Below, one piece after another: positions 1-6,602 of a DNA stretch of 11,219 nt (its first letter is position 1; every line of letters begins with the position of its first letter). Origin of the DNA: Chloroflexota bacterium. Its GTDB lineage: Bacteria > Chloroflexota > Limnocylindria > QHBO01. The translations under genes and the position numbers were made by a program. The stretch spans positions 416 through 11,634 of the forward strand of contig VBJX01000017.1 in the NCBI GenBank assembly GCA_005879775.1. Direction: 5' to 3'. Under the pieces are notes generated by a model that saw only the letters and a list, made by a program, of their open reading frames with translations, made no database searches and was not told where the DNA came from.

Positions 1-2
1 GG

Positions 3-41
3 GCGGTGGCCGAGGCCCTGAGGAGCTGGCTGGCGGGGTGA
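3..41 (+). CDS. Possible C-terminal end of an upstream gene (partial)
   Basis: The frame beginning at base 3 stays open from the window edge and reads AVAEALRSWLAG before a TGA at 39-41. That stop would overlap the GTG of the next gene in a GTGA junction, a common form of translational coupling. Twelve residues are too few to assign a family. The competing reading is that the next gene's own frame, which is also open to the window edge, continues upstream, in which case this fragment is not real. Confidence 0.25.
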   Translation, partial: AVAEALRSWLAG

Positions 42-541
42 CACAGCCGACGCCGGCGATCGGGGCTGATGCTGCCGCAGCTGCCGCGGCTGCAGCTGCC
101 ATGGCCGATGATCACGACCTGCAGGACGCGGTGACCCAGGCCATTCCGGTCGTGGCGCCGCCCCCGGTCGAGGCGCAGCCGCCAGTCCGCCCAACACCCG
201 CGTCCGCGCCCGCGCCTGCGCGCCTTGGCCGACGCTTCCGCCGGCTCGGCATTGGCATCGCCGGCGTGTTGCTTGCCGCCCTGCTGGTCATCGTCGTCAT
301 CGGCTCCGGCTCACCGGCCAGTGGCGATACGCCCCAGAGCTCCTCATCGGTTCCCGCCTGGATGTCGCAGCTGGCCGCCGACTACGCGGCCGCCTGTGGC
401 GGGACGCTCGACCAGGCATCGCTGCAGGGCTTCGACCAGGAGGAGGCCACGGACCAGGTCGCCTCGCTGATCGATGCCTGCGGCAGCCCCTCACAGTCCC
501 CGCGCGGGAAGGGCAAGGACCGCGGCCACGGCCACGGCTAG
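38..541 (+). CDS. Ala/Pro-rich single-pass membrane protein, unknown function
   Basis: I do not recognise a family. The 167 residues divide into four parts. Residues 12-21 are ten consecutive alanines. Residues 33-62 are a Pro/Ala-rich linker. A basic cluster (RRFRR, 65-69) precedes one hydrophobic helix at about 71-89. A small C-terminal domain (about 105-150) holds two cysteines, C120 and C148, and the protein ends in a Lys/Arg/Gly/His tail. By the positive-inside rule, the N-terminus should be cytoplasmic and the C-terminal domain outside, where the cysteines could form a disulfide. The GTG start is uncertain: an AGGAG at 21-25 lies 12 bases away, the same frame is open to the window edge, and an in-frame ATG at 101 also exists. 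The gene ends 15 bp from the convergent SnoaL-like gene. It is probably real, given its domain-like organisation, but its function is unknown. Confidence 0.6.
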   Translation: MTQPTPAIGADAAAAAAAAAAMADDHDLQDAVTQAIPVVAPPPVEAQPPVRPTPASAPAPARLGRRFRRLGIGIAGVLLAALLVIVVIGSGSPASGDTPQSSSSVPAWMSQLAADYAAACGGTLDQASLQGFDQEEATDQVASLIDACGSPSQSPRGKGKDRGHGHG

Positions 542-556
542 AGCGGCTCTACGTGG

Positions 557-892
557 TTAGATCGGTTGCAGGAAGAGGCTCACGATCTCGCCGTTCTCCA
601 CGCGGAAGTTAGCCTCGACGTGCATCGACTGAGCCCCGGGGCGCATTACGGTCACGTCGGCGATGTAGCTGGCGCCCATGCTGCGGCCATCGTTGGCGTA
701 CATCCGGAACCCGTCTCCGGCACGCACGAACCAGCCCCCGACCTTGTCACGGCCGCGCAGGTTCGTCCGCTCATCGGAGCCGGGGACCGAGACCCCGAGC
801 ACCGCATGCTCGGCGAAGAGGGCGACCGCCTGCTCGCGGTGGTCGTCGTTGATCAGCTCCATGAACAGGTCGACGGTCTCTGTGGCGCCCAT
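557..892 (-). CDS. SnoaL-like / NTF2-like domain protein
   Basis: This small protein of 111 residues has the layout of the SnoaL-like NTF2 superfamily (SnoaL_2 type). An N-terminal helix pair (TVDLFMELINDDHREQAVAL) is followed by 'FAEHAV', a glycine-rich turn with 'GRDKVGGWF', and three C-terminal strands ending in 'VENGEIVSLFLQPI'. Members form a cone-shaped alpha+beta barrel and are either small-molecule enzymes (cyclases, isomerases) or ligand-binding proteins. No substrate can be read from the sequence, and there is no signal peptide, so it is probably cytosolic. The ATG at 890-892 places the first helix where the family has it. No convincing Shine-Dalgarno sequence precedes it; a TATCCT on the minus strand at 902-907 lies close enough for a nearly leaderless transcript, which is only a suggestion. 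It stands alone, divergent from the DUF885 genes and convergent with the membrane protein. Confidence 0.8.
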   Translation of the reverse strand: MGATETVDLFMELINDDHREQAVALFAEHAVLGVSVPGSDERTNLRGRDKVGGWFVRAGDGFRMYANDGRSMGASYIADVTVMRPGAQSMHVEANFRVENGEIVSLFLQPI

Positions 893-962
893 GCGCGCGC
901 AAGGATAGTCGAGGAAATCGGGCCGTGACGGCGGGCCAGCGGTCCGCTACCCTTCCGCGGTG

Positions 963-986
963 CGCCGCCCGTACCAGCGGGCGGCG
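963..986 (+). repeat. Perfect 9-bp GC inverted repeat (hairpin) upstream of the first DUF885 gene
   Basis: The arms CGCCGCCCG (963-971) and CGGGCGGCG (978-986) are exact reverse complements separated by the 6-base loop TACCAG. It sits in the 130-bp gap between divergent genes, 23 bp before the Shine-Dalgarno sequence of the first DUF885 gene. No T-run follows on either strand, so it is not a standard intrinsic terminator. It could be a leader hairpin or a protein-binding site. Confidence 0.5.
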
Positions 987-1009
987 ACCTGTCGCCAGAT
1001 ACTGATTTT

Positions 1010-1015
1010 GGGGAG
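1010..1015 (+). promoter_or_regulatory. Shine-Dalgarno GGGGAG that fixes a TTG start
   Basis: GGGGAG lies 7 bases before the TTG at 1023. It supports this TTG over the in-frame GTG at 960, whose extra 21 residues resemble neither a signal peptide nor the DUF885 N-terminus and would run through the inverted repeat at 963-986. Confidence 0.65.
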
Positions 1016-1022
1016 TGCCGCC

Positions 1023-2657
1023 TTGTCTGCCTTCTCCGACCTCGTGGACGAGTTCCTCGGCGAGCACCACGCTGAGCACCCGGTCCAATCCAGCACCCTG
1101 GGGTTGACCGATTACGACGCCCTGCTCGATGACGTGACCGCCGAGGGCTTCGAACGAAGGCGGGCCGCATCGGCCGCCTGGTTCGAGCGCTTCTCCTCCC
1201 TCGGGAGCGATTCGCTCTCCTTCGACGACACGATCGACCGGGACCTGATCCTGGCCAGCCTGCGAGATGAGGCGATCTTCGACGAGTGGGAGGTCTGGCG
1301 GCGGCACCCGGATACCTATCTGAACCCTGGCCTCGAAGGGGTCTTCATCCTCTTCCTGCATCGGCTCCGACCTGAGGCCGAGCTGGTCCGTGCAGCAGTC
1401 TCAAGACTGGAAGGGATTCCCGCGAGCCTGGATGCGGGACGCGCCAATCTGCGACCCGAGCTGGTCCCTGCCCTCCTCCTCAAGCGCGCGATTCGCGAGG
1501 CGCGGGCGGGTGCGCGCTACACCCGCGACCTGCTGCCGGAGCAGGTTGCGCTGGAGAACCGGCCCCCGCTCACTGAAGCCGGAGCCGCCGCAGCCACCGC
1601 GCTGGAGTCATACGCCGATTTCCTGGCCGACCTCGAGCCGCGGGCCACGGGTGACTGGGCCTTCGGCGAGGAGCGCTACAACGCGATCCTGCGCGACGCG
1701 GAGATGCTCTCGGTCGACGCCCGCGCCCTTCGCGAGCGCGCCCGTGGCGAGATCGTGCAGCTGGTCGCCGACCTCAAGGCCGGCGCACTGCAGCTTGCCG
1801 GGCACGACGACTGGCACAAGGTCTTGCTCGACCTCAACAAGGATCGGCCGCAGACGCCCGAGGCGATGCGGGTCGGGTACGAGGAGTGGACCGCACGGGC
1901 CCGGGCCTTCCTCCACGAGCGCGGCCTGGTGAGCTTCCCGCCGGACGAGGAGTGCAGCGTCGAGCCATCGCCGCCGTTCCAACGGCCGGTGCTGGCGGTC
2001 GCCTCCTACCAGGAGCCTCCTCCCTTCTCGAAGTCGATGCGCGGCCACTTCTTCGTCCCCTTCCCGCCAGAGGGCGCCAGCGAGGACGAGATCGCCAAGC
2101 GGCTCGAGTCGAACTCCTACCCGAGCATCCCGTCGACGGCGGTGCACGAGGCCTACCCCGGACACCACTGGCACCTGGTGATGGCCAAGCTGAACCCGTC
2201 GCCGGTCCGCCAGGTCTTCGGCACCAGCTACTTCGCCGAGGGATGGGCGCTCTACGCCGAGCGGATGATGCGCGAGGCCGGGTTCTACGACGACCTGCGC
2301 CACGTCCTCTTCCAGTACGAGGCGACCCTCTTCCGGGCCGCCCGGATCGTGGTCGACACCAGCCTGCACATGGGCGAGATGACCCACGAGGAGGCGGTGA
2401 GCTTCATGCTCGAGCACTCCTCGATGACCGAGCCGACGGCCATCGCCGAGGTGACCCGCTACTGCAGCTGGCCGACGCAGGCCAGCTCGTACCTGACCGG
2501 CTGCCTGGAGATCCTGCGCATCCGAGACCGATTCCTCTCGGCACGCGGCGCCTCGATCACCGACGTCGATGCCATGCGCGACTTCCACGACGGGCTGACC
2601 GGGGCAGGTACCCTGCCGATCGCGCTGGCCGAGCGCGCGGTGATGGCCAAGGCCTGA
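1023..2657 (+). CDS. DUF885 family protein (putative metal-dependent hydrolase), copy 1
   Basis: From the TTG start this is 544 residues, a usual length for DUF885 (PF05960). The N-terminus (SAFSDLVDEFLGE, then 'STLGLTDYDALLDD') matches the family's opening helices. The family signature HEAYPGHHWH starts at H375, and EGWALYAERM starts at E406. In this family an HE-xx-PGH motif followed about 30 residues later by a glutamate resembles the zinc site of gluzincin peptidases, with H375, H381 or H382 and E406 as possible ligands and E376 as catalytic base; this is inferred from motif geometry. No signal peptide or membrane segment is visible, so it should be cytosolic, whereas many proteobacterial relatives are exported. 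The next gene, 15 bp downstream, is a diverged paralogue, implying an operon. The substrate is unknown; peptidase activity is plausible but unproven. Confidence 0.9.
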   Translation: MSAFSDLVDEFLGEHHAEHPVQSSTLGLTDYDALLDDVTAEGFERRRAASAAWFERFSSLGSDSLSFDDTIDRDLILASLRDEAIFDEWEVWRRHPDTYLNPGLEGVFILFLHRLRPEAELVRAAVSRLEGIPASLDAGRANLRPELVPALLLKRAIREARAGARYTRDLLPEQVALENRPPLTEAGAAAATALESYADFLADLEPRATGDWAFGEERYNAILRDAEMLSVDARALRERARGEIVQLVADLKAGALQLAGHDDWHKVLLDLNKDRPQTPEAMRVGYEEWTARARAFLHERGLVSFPPDEECSVEPSPPFQRPVLAVASYQEPPPFSKSMRGHFFVPFPPEGASEDEIAKRLESNSYPSIPSTAVHEAYPGHHWHLVMAKLNPSPVRQVFGTSYFAEGWALYAERMMREAGFYDDLRHVLFQYEATLFRAARIVVDTSLHMGEMTHEEAVSFMLEHSSMTEPTAIAEVTRYCSWPTQASSYLTGCLEILRIRDRFLSARGASITDVDAMRDFHDGLTGAGTLPIALAERAVMAKA

Positions 2658-2672
2658 GGTCGCCAGGAGCCG

Positions 2673-4385
2673 ATGGAGGAGGCGGGGGGCAGCTCGGTCT
2701 CCACGCTCGGCGAGCTGGCCGAGGCGTACTGGGACGCCTCGCTGATCGACGATCCGGTGCAGGGCACTGCCGTCGGGGATCGCCGCTACAACGACCGGCT
2801 GCCTGACATCACTCCCGCCGGGCGCCACTATGTCACGCGCCGCTTCGAGGGCCTGCGCGAGCGGGTCGATGCCTTTCGTTCGGACCCCGGCGACGCGGAG
2901 GCACGGCTCACCGGCTCGGCCCTGCTGAGCGCCATCGATGGAAAGATCGCCTTCCTTGCCGCCGAGCCGACGACCTACACGGTCGATGCCATGAACGGGC
3001 CGCAGAACTCGTTCATGAACATCCCCGGCTTCCAGCCGCTCGACGATCCCCCCGACGGCGAGGCGATGCTGGCCCGCTGGCGGGCAATGGGTCCCTGGCT
3101 CGACGATCTGATCGCCAACCTGCGCGAGGGGATGGGGAACGGCCGCGTGCCCGTGGCGGGCTCGGTGAGGCGAGTTCTCGACCAGCTCGACGAGCGGCTC
3201 TCGGCCCCGATTGAGTCATGGACGCTCCTCTCACCACTGGAGCGGCAGCCCGACGGCTGGCCGGATGCGGAATGGCAGAGCTTCGCCAGCGCCCTGGAGA
3301 ACGCGGTCCGCTACCAGGTCCGATCGGCCTTTGCGGGCTACCGCACCTTCCTGGCCGATGAGGTGCTCCCCGTGAGCCGCGACGCGGAGCACGTCGGCAT
3401 CGGCCACCTGCCCGGTGGGCTCGAGACGTATCGGTCCCTGGCCCGAGCACACACCACCACCGATCACACCCCCGAGGAGCTCCATGGCGTGGGGCGGGTG
3501 GAGGTGGCCCGCATCGACACGGAGCTGGCGGCGCTCGGGGCGCGGGTCCTGGACACCGAGTCGCTGGCCGAGACGCTCGCCGCGCTGCGCGGGGACAGAT
3601 CGGTCCATTTCGAGAACGGCAAGGAGATCGTGGGGGTCGCCGAGCGCTCACTGGCCGCCGCCAACGAGGCAATCCCGAGCTGGTTCGGGCGGCTGCCGCG
3701 CACCGCCTGCGAGGTGGTTCCCATGCTCCCCCACGAGGAGCGCCACACGACGATCGCCTACTACCGCGAGCCTGCGCAGGATGGCAGCCGCCCGGGCCGC
3801 TACTACGTCAACACCTACGCCCCGGAGACCCGCCCGCGCTACGAGGCGGAGGCGCTGGCCTTCCACGAGGCGGTGCCGGGACACCACCTGCAGGTCGCGA
3901 TCAGCCAGGAGCTCACAGGGCTGCCGGCGTTCCGACGCCACTCGGAGTTCACCGCATTCGTCGAGGGTTGGGGCCTCTACGCCGAACGGCTGGCCGACGA
4001 GATGGGCCTCTACTCAGGCGACCTGGACCGGATCGGCATGCTCTCCTACGACGCCTGGCGCGCCTGCCGGCTGGTGGTCGACACGGGAATGCATGCCCTG
4101 GCCTGGTCGCGTGACCAGGCGATCGAGTTCATGACGGCGCACACCGCGCTTGGCGTCAACAACATCGAGAACGAGGTGGACCGATACATCGGCTGGCCCG
4201 GCCAGGCGCTGGCCTACAAGGTCGGCCAGCTCGAGATCTGGCGCCTGCGACGCGACGCGGAGGCGGCGCTGGGTGCCGCCTTCGACGTGCGCGCCTTCCA
4301 TGACGCGGTCCTCGATCACGGCGCACTGCCGCTGGCCACCCTGCGCGAGTCGGTGAGCGCGGAGCTCGGCCTGCCGAGCTCCTAG
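2673..4385 (+). CDS. DUF885 family protein (putative metal-dependent hydrolase), copy 2
   Basis: This 570-residue protein is full length for DUF885. The opening 'LAEAYWDASLIDDPVQGTAVGD' is the typical family start. HEAVPGHHLQ begins at H398, and EGWGLYAERL begins at E431, a spacing of about 32 residues from the HE pair, like copy 1. Both motifs are the consensus form, so an active metal site is likely; the ligands are inferred, not shown. There is no signal peptide. The ATG at 2673 has AGGAG at 2665-2669 only 3 bases upstream, with a GAGGT at 2656-2660 as an alternative, so initiation is probably coupled to the upstream gene that ends 15 bp earlier. Sequence outside the motifs differs strongly from copy 1, which indicates an old duplication or separate acquisition rather than recent amplification. 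It ends 15 bp from the convergent AHSA1 gene. Confidence 0.9.
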   Translation: MEEAGGSSVSTLGELAEAYWDASLIDDPVQGTAVGDRRYNDRLPDITPAGRHYVTRRFEGLRERVDAFRSDPGDAEARLTGSALLSAIDGKIAFLAAEPTTYTVDAMNGPQNSFMNIPGFQPLDDPPDGEAMLARWRAMGPWLDDLIANLREGMGNGRVPVAGSVRRVLDQLDERLSAPIESWTLLSPLERQPDGWPDAEWQSFASALENAVRYQVRSAFAGYRTFLADEVLPVSRDAEHVGIGHLPGGLETYRSLARAHTTTDHTPEELHGVGRVEVARIDTELAALGARVLDTESLAETLAALRGDRSVHFENGKEIVGVAERSLAAANEAIPSWFGRLPRTACEVVPMLPHEERHTTIAYYREPAQDGSRPGRYYVNTYAPETRPRYEAEALAFHEAVPGHHLQVAISQELTGLPAFRRHSEFTAFVEGWGLYAERLADEMGLYSGDLDRIGMLSYDAWRACRLVVDTGMHALAWSRDQAIEFMTAHTALGVNNIENEVDRYIGWPGQALAYKVGQLEIWRLRRDAEAALGAAFDVRAFHDAVLDHGALPLATLRESVSAELGLPSS

Positions 4386-4400
4386 TCGCGCCCTTCCTCT

Positions 4401-4883
4401 TTAGGCGGGGACCGCCATCCGCTCGAGCAGCTCCTCGAGCCGATCGAAGCCCTCGTTGACCCCATCGGCCATGCCGGCCTGGACCATCCCGTCGCGGTCC
4501 TCGACGCTCTGGAAGACCGAGCGGGTGCGGACCAGGGTCCGCCCATCGCCCAGCTCCTCGAAGCTGAGCTTGTCGAGGGATACGTGACCGGGCATGCCCT
4601 CGAACTCGAAGGTCTGGACCATGTTGTCCGGCGCGGTGCTGTGGAAGACGCCGTGGAATCCGAAGGCGTTGCCGGCGTCGTCGCGGTGGATGTAGCGGTA
4701 CGAGCCGCCGTCGCGCAGGTCCCACTTCTCGATCACCATCTCGTACTTGCGCGGCCCCAGCCACTGCTTGACGAGGTCCGGCTCCGAGTAGGCGCGATAG
4801 AGGAGGTCAGGCGGCGCCTTGAACTCGCGCTCGATGTCGATGAACGGCACGCCCGCCGGGGCGCTGATCTGAGTCTTACCCAT
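4401..4883 (-). CDS. AHSA1/SRPBCC family protein
   Basis: This 160-residue START-like protein carries the hallmarks of the activator-of-Hsp90-ATPase-1-like (AHSA1, PF08327) group. These are 'IEREFKAPPDLLYRAYSEP' near residues 17-35, 'VKQWLGP' at 38-44, 'WDLRDGGSYRYIHRD' at 54-68, 'FGFHGVFH' at 74-81, and the long C-terminal helix 'GVNEGFDRLEELLERM'. The fold forms a deep hydrophobic cavity, but bacterial members of this type have no generally known ligand, and the Hsp90 link applies to the eukaryotic namesake. The ATG at 4881-4883 is preceded by a good AAGGAAGG Shine-Dalgarno, and the gene overlaps the ArsR gene upstream by 8 bp. The frame is open well upstream, but everything before this ATG is antisense or out of frame with the ArsR and DUF4032 genes. 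It is probably expressed only through the ArsR-controlled promoter. Confidence 0.92.
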   Translation of the reverse strand: MGKTQISAPAGVPFIDIEREFKAPPDLLYRAYSEPDLVKQWLGPRKYEMVIEKWDLRDGGSYRYIHRDDAGNAFGFHGVFHSTAPDNMVQTFEFEGMPGHVSLDKLSFEELGDGRTLVRTRSVFQSVEDRDGMVQAGMADGVNEGFDRLEELLERMAVPA

Positions 4884-5268
4884 CGTTCCTTCCTTGCCTG
4901 TGCGTCGGTTCGTTGTCGGCGGGCTCGCCCTGCAGGGATGCAAGGAGCTCGTCGAGCTGGTGGTAGCGCTCGTCCCAGAACGCCTGGTACTTCGCCAGCC
5001 ACTCGGTCGCGTCGCGCAGCGGCTCGGGTTCGAGATGGCTGAGCCGGGCGGTGGCCCGGCGGCTGCGGGAGATGAGGCCCGCGGCCTCCAGCACCTTGAG
5101 GTGGCGCGAGATGGCCGGCTGGGACACGTGGAAGGGAGCGACCAGGTCGGCGACCCTCGCGTCGCCACCGGCCAACCGCGCGAGGATCGCGCGACGCGTC
5201 GGGTCGGCGAGGGCGCCGAAGATCGCATCGAGGTCCGCGCCGGTCGGGACGTTCGCTTCCATAACCAT
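4876..5268 (-). CDS. ArsR/SmtB-family winged-helix repressor (AHSA1-partner type)
   Basis: This 130-residue protein has a single winged helix-turn-helix. 'IFGALADPTRRAILARLA' (16-33) is the family's first helices, 'VADLVAPFHVSQPAISRHLKVLEAAGLI' spans the HTH (about 39-66, recognition helix about 49-60), and 'SRSRRATARLSHLEPEPL' is the wing. It has no cysteine and lacks the ELCVCDL metal-binding motif, so it is unlikely to sense metal through the classic site. The C-terminal helix 'LAKYQAFWDERYHQLDELL' is typical of ArsR proteins paired with AHSA1/SRPBCC genes, as here, where the two overlap by 8 bp. The inducing signal may be whatever the AHSA1 partner binds; this is inference. The start is ATG at 5266-5268 or, two codons later, ATG at 5260-5262; both lie in or beside the operator. 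It is probably autorepressed through the palindrome at 5261-5276. Confidence 0.93.
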   Translation of the reverse strand: MVMEANVPTGADLDAIFGALADPTRRAILARLAGGDARVADLVAPFHVSQPAISRHLKVLEAAGLISRSRRATARLSHLEPEPLRDATEWLAKYQAFWDERYHQLDELLASLQGEPADNEPTHRQGRNDG

Positions 5269-5276
5269 CTGGTTAT
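5261..5276. promoter_or_regulatory. Palindromic operator ATAACCA-TC-TGGTTAT, likely bound by the ArsR protein
   Basis: The two 7-base arms are exact reverse complements with a 2-base centre. This AT-rich palindrome stands out in a GC-rich region and lies between the -35 box and the first codons of the ArsR gene, covering the candidate -10 and the start codon. Winged-helix ArsR dimers bind 2-fold symmetric sites of about this size, so binding here would block RNA polymerase. That the neighbouring ArsR protein is the binder is inferred from position. Confidence 0.7.
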
Positions 5277-5305
5277 ATAGTGGCAGCGGGGCACGGACCT
5301 GTCAA
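5272..5305 (-). promoter_or_regulatory. Promoter of the ArsR-AHSA1 operon
   Basis: On the minus strand a consensus -35 box TTGACA (5300-5305) is followed by an AT-rich -10 region: TATATA at 5274-5279 with a 20-base spacer, or TATAAC at 5272-5277 with 22. The spacers are longer than the ideal 17, which may mean a weak or activator-like geometry. A start 6-7 bases past TATATA would fall on or next to the ArsR ATG at 5268, so the mRNA may be leaderless. The -35 overlaps the TGA stop (5302-5304) of the upstream DUF4032 gene. Confidence 0.55.
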
Positions 5306-6588
5306 GTGGGAGGAGAAGCGATCGGCGCCCGTTCGTCCGGGACTGACCGGAGCACCTGCTCGAGGAAGCTGGCCACGGCATCAGCCATCCCGACGTCATG
5401 CCCGGCCGCCTCGGAGCGGTACCAGCGGTGGTCGAGCAGCTCGTGGAAGAGCTCGGCCGGCTCGCGCTTGGCAGCCAGCTCGGCGGGGACTGCCGCCACC
5501 GCGGGCTCGAAGACCTCGGCTCGCCACTTGTAGCCGACCACCGCATCGGGCAGGCTGCGGCCCTCCTTCTGGCGCAGCTCGGCACGGAAGCGGTCGAGGT
5601 CGTTGAGCAGGCGGCGTGCCTGGTTCTCCCCGACATCGAGTCCGGTCAGCATCAGCAGTCGTCGGCGGTGATGCCCCGCCTCCACGACCTGCGTCGGCAG
5701 GCGGAGGCGATAGCCGCCCTTCACGGTGAGCAGCTCGAACTCCTCGGCATCGAAGCCGAGCTCGTTGAGCCGCCGCAGCCGGGCGTCGATCCGGAAGCGC
5801 TCATTCGGTGCGAAGATCTCGTCCCGAGTCAGCTCCGACCAGAGTGCCTCGTAGGACGGCCGCAGCTGGGCGGCCACGGCCAAGGGGTCTTCGATGCGGG
5901 CATCGCTCGGCTCGGCGTCCTCGGCCAGAGCGGCCATCACGTCGAGCAGCTCGCCGGCCACATTCTCCTCTGCGATCGCCAGGTCGAAGGCGCGCTGCCC
6001 ATCCGAGAGCGATGGATGCAGCTCCCCGGTCTCAGCGTCGACCAGGTACGCGGCCAGGGCACCGGCGTCGCGGCGGAAAAGCGTGTTGGAGAGCGAGCAG
6101 TCGCCCCAGAAGAACCCGGCCAGGTGGAGCCGGACGAGCAGCTCCACCAGTGCGTCGAGCAACCGGGTGTGCAGGTCGCCGATGCCGCGCACGGTGAAGA
6201 GCGTCCGGTAGGGGAGGCTGAACTCCAGGTGCCGGGTGATCAGGACGGCCCCCAGCTGATCGCCGTTCGCATTGCTCGGCGTGCCTTCTTCGGCCGGAAA
6301 CCCTGCGGTTGGTATCCCGCGTTCGCTGACGACCCCGACCACCTCTACCACCGGCACCGATGCTGCCGCCAGCTCACGCAGCAGCCGGTACTCGCGCTCG
6401 GCAAGCCGGGCCGGCAGCTCCTTGAGCGCGTAGAGGATCCCGTCGTAGTCAACGAAGCGCACGACGTGACGGCTGATCCCGCGCGCCACTTCCACGATTC
6501 GCGACGAGCGCCACTTCGCCAGCGGCTCGTCCCACGGCAGGTCCAGGAAGTCAGGCCACGTCTCGCGCGGCAGCATCTGGAAGCGCAT
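5302..6588 (-). CDS. DUF4032 protein with kinase-like (Kdo/WaaP-type) N-terminal domain
   Basis: This 428-residue protein has two parts. The N-terminal half is a lipopolysaccharide-kinase-like (Kdo/WaaP) fold. It has a beta-3 lysine in 'LYALKELP' (K56), candidate alpha-C glutamates in 'RLAEREYRLLREL' (E65/E67), a catalytic loop 'GDCSLSN' with D163 and N168, and a metal-binding 'LVDAETGE' with D184. All the catalytic residues expected of this fold are present, so it is probably an active kinase rather than a pseudokinase. The C-terminal part, from about residue 290 ('GLDVGENQARRLLNDLDRFR', 'VVGYKWRAEVFEP', 'ELFHELLDHRW'), matches DUF4032 (PF13224). The substrate is unknown. The ATG at 6588 gives the expected N-terminus; a longer reading from 6756 would run about 150 bp into the O-methyltransferase gene. 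No Shine-Dalgarno is visible, so translation probably couples to the O-methyltransferase gene that ends 14 bp upstream. It has no membrane segment. Confidence 0.85.
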   Translation of the reverse strand: MRFQMLPRETWPDFLDLPWDEPLAKWRSSRIVEVARGISRHVVRFVDYDGILYALKELPARLAEREYRLLRELAAASVPVVEVVGVVSERGIPTAGFPAEEGTPSNANGDQLGAVLITRHLEFSLPYRTLFTVRGIGDLHTRLLDALVELLVRLHLAGFFWGDCSLSNTLFRRDAGALAAYLVDAETGELHPSLSDGQRAFDLAIAEENVAGELLDVMAALAEDAEPSDARIEDPLAVAAQLRPSYEALWSELTRDEIFAPNERFRIDARLRRLNELGFDAEEFELLTVKGGYRLRLPTQVVEAGHHRRRLLMLTGLDVGENQARRLLNDLDRFRAELRQKEGRSLPDAVVGYKWRAEVFEPAVAAVPAELAAKREPAELFHELLDHRWYRSEAAGHDVGMADAVASFLEQVLRSVPDERAPIASPPT

Positions 6589-6602
6589 CGTCGGAAAGGC
6601 CG

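Noticed and set aside
539..551. TAGAGC-G-GCTCTA palindrome as a terminator between the membrane protein and the SnoaL-like gene
   Set aside because: The stem is short, includes the stop codon, leaves a loop of 1-3 bases and has no T-run. It is too weak to call a terminator.
1886..2806. 306-residue plus-strand frame inside the DUF885 genes
   Set aside because: It lies out of frame over the best-conserved part of the DUF885 gene and has Arg/Gly/Pro-rich shadow composition.
1608..2828. 406-residue minus-strand frame opposite the first DUF885 gene
   Set aside because: It is antisense to the conserved HExxPGHH-containing gene and has shadow-type composition (His/Val/Gly/Arg-rich).
4884..5636. 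Upstream extension of the AHSA1 reading frame to a 411-residue protein
   Set aside because: The extra 251 residues are low-complexity Arg/Ser/Pro-rich sequence lying over the ArsR and DUF4032 genes in another frame. The family start and a good Shine-Dalgarno are at 4883.
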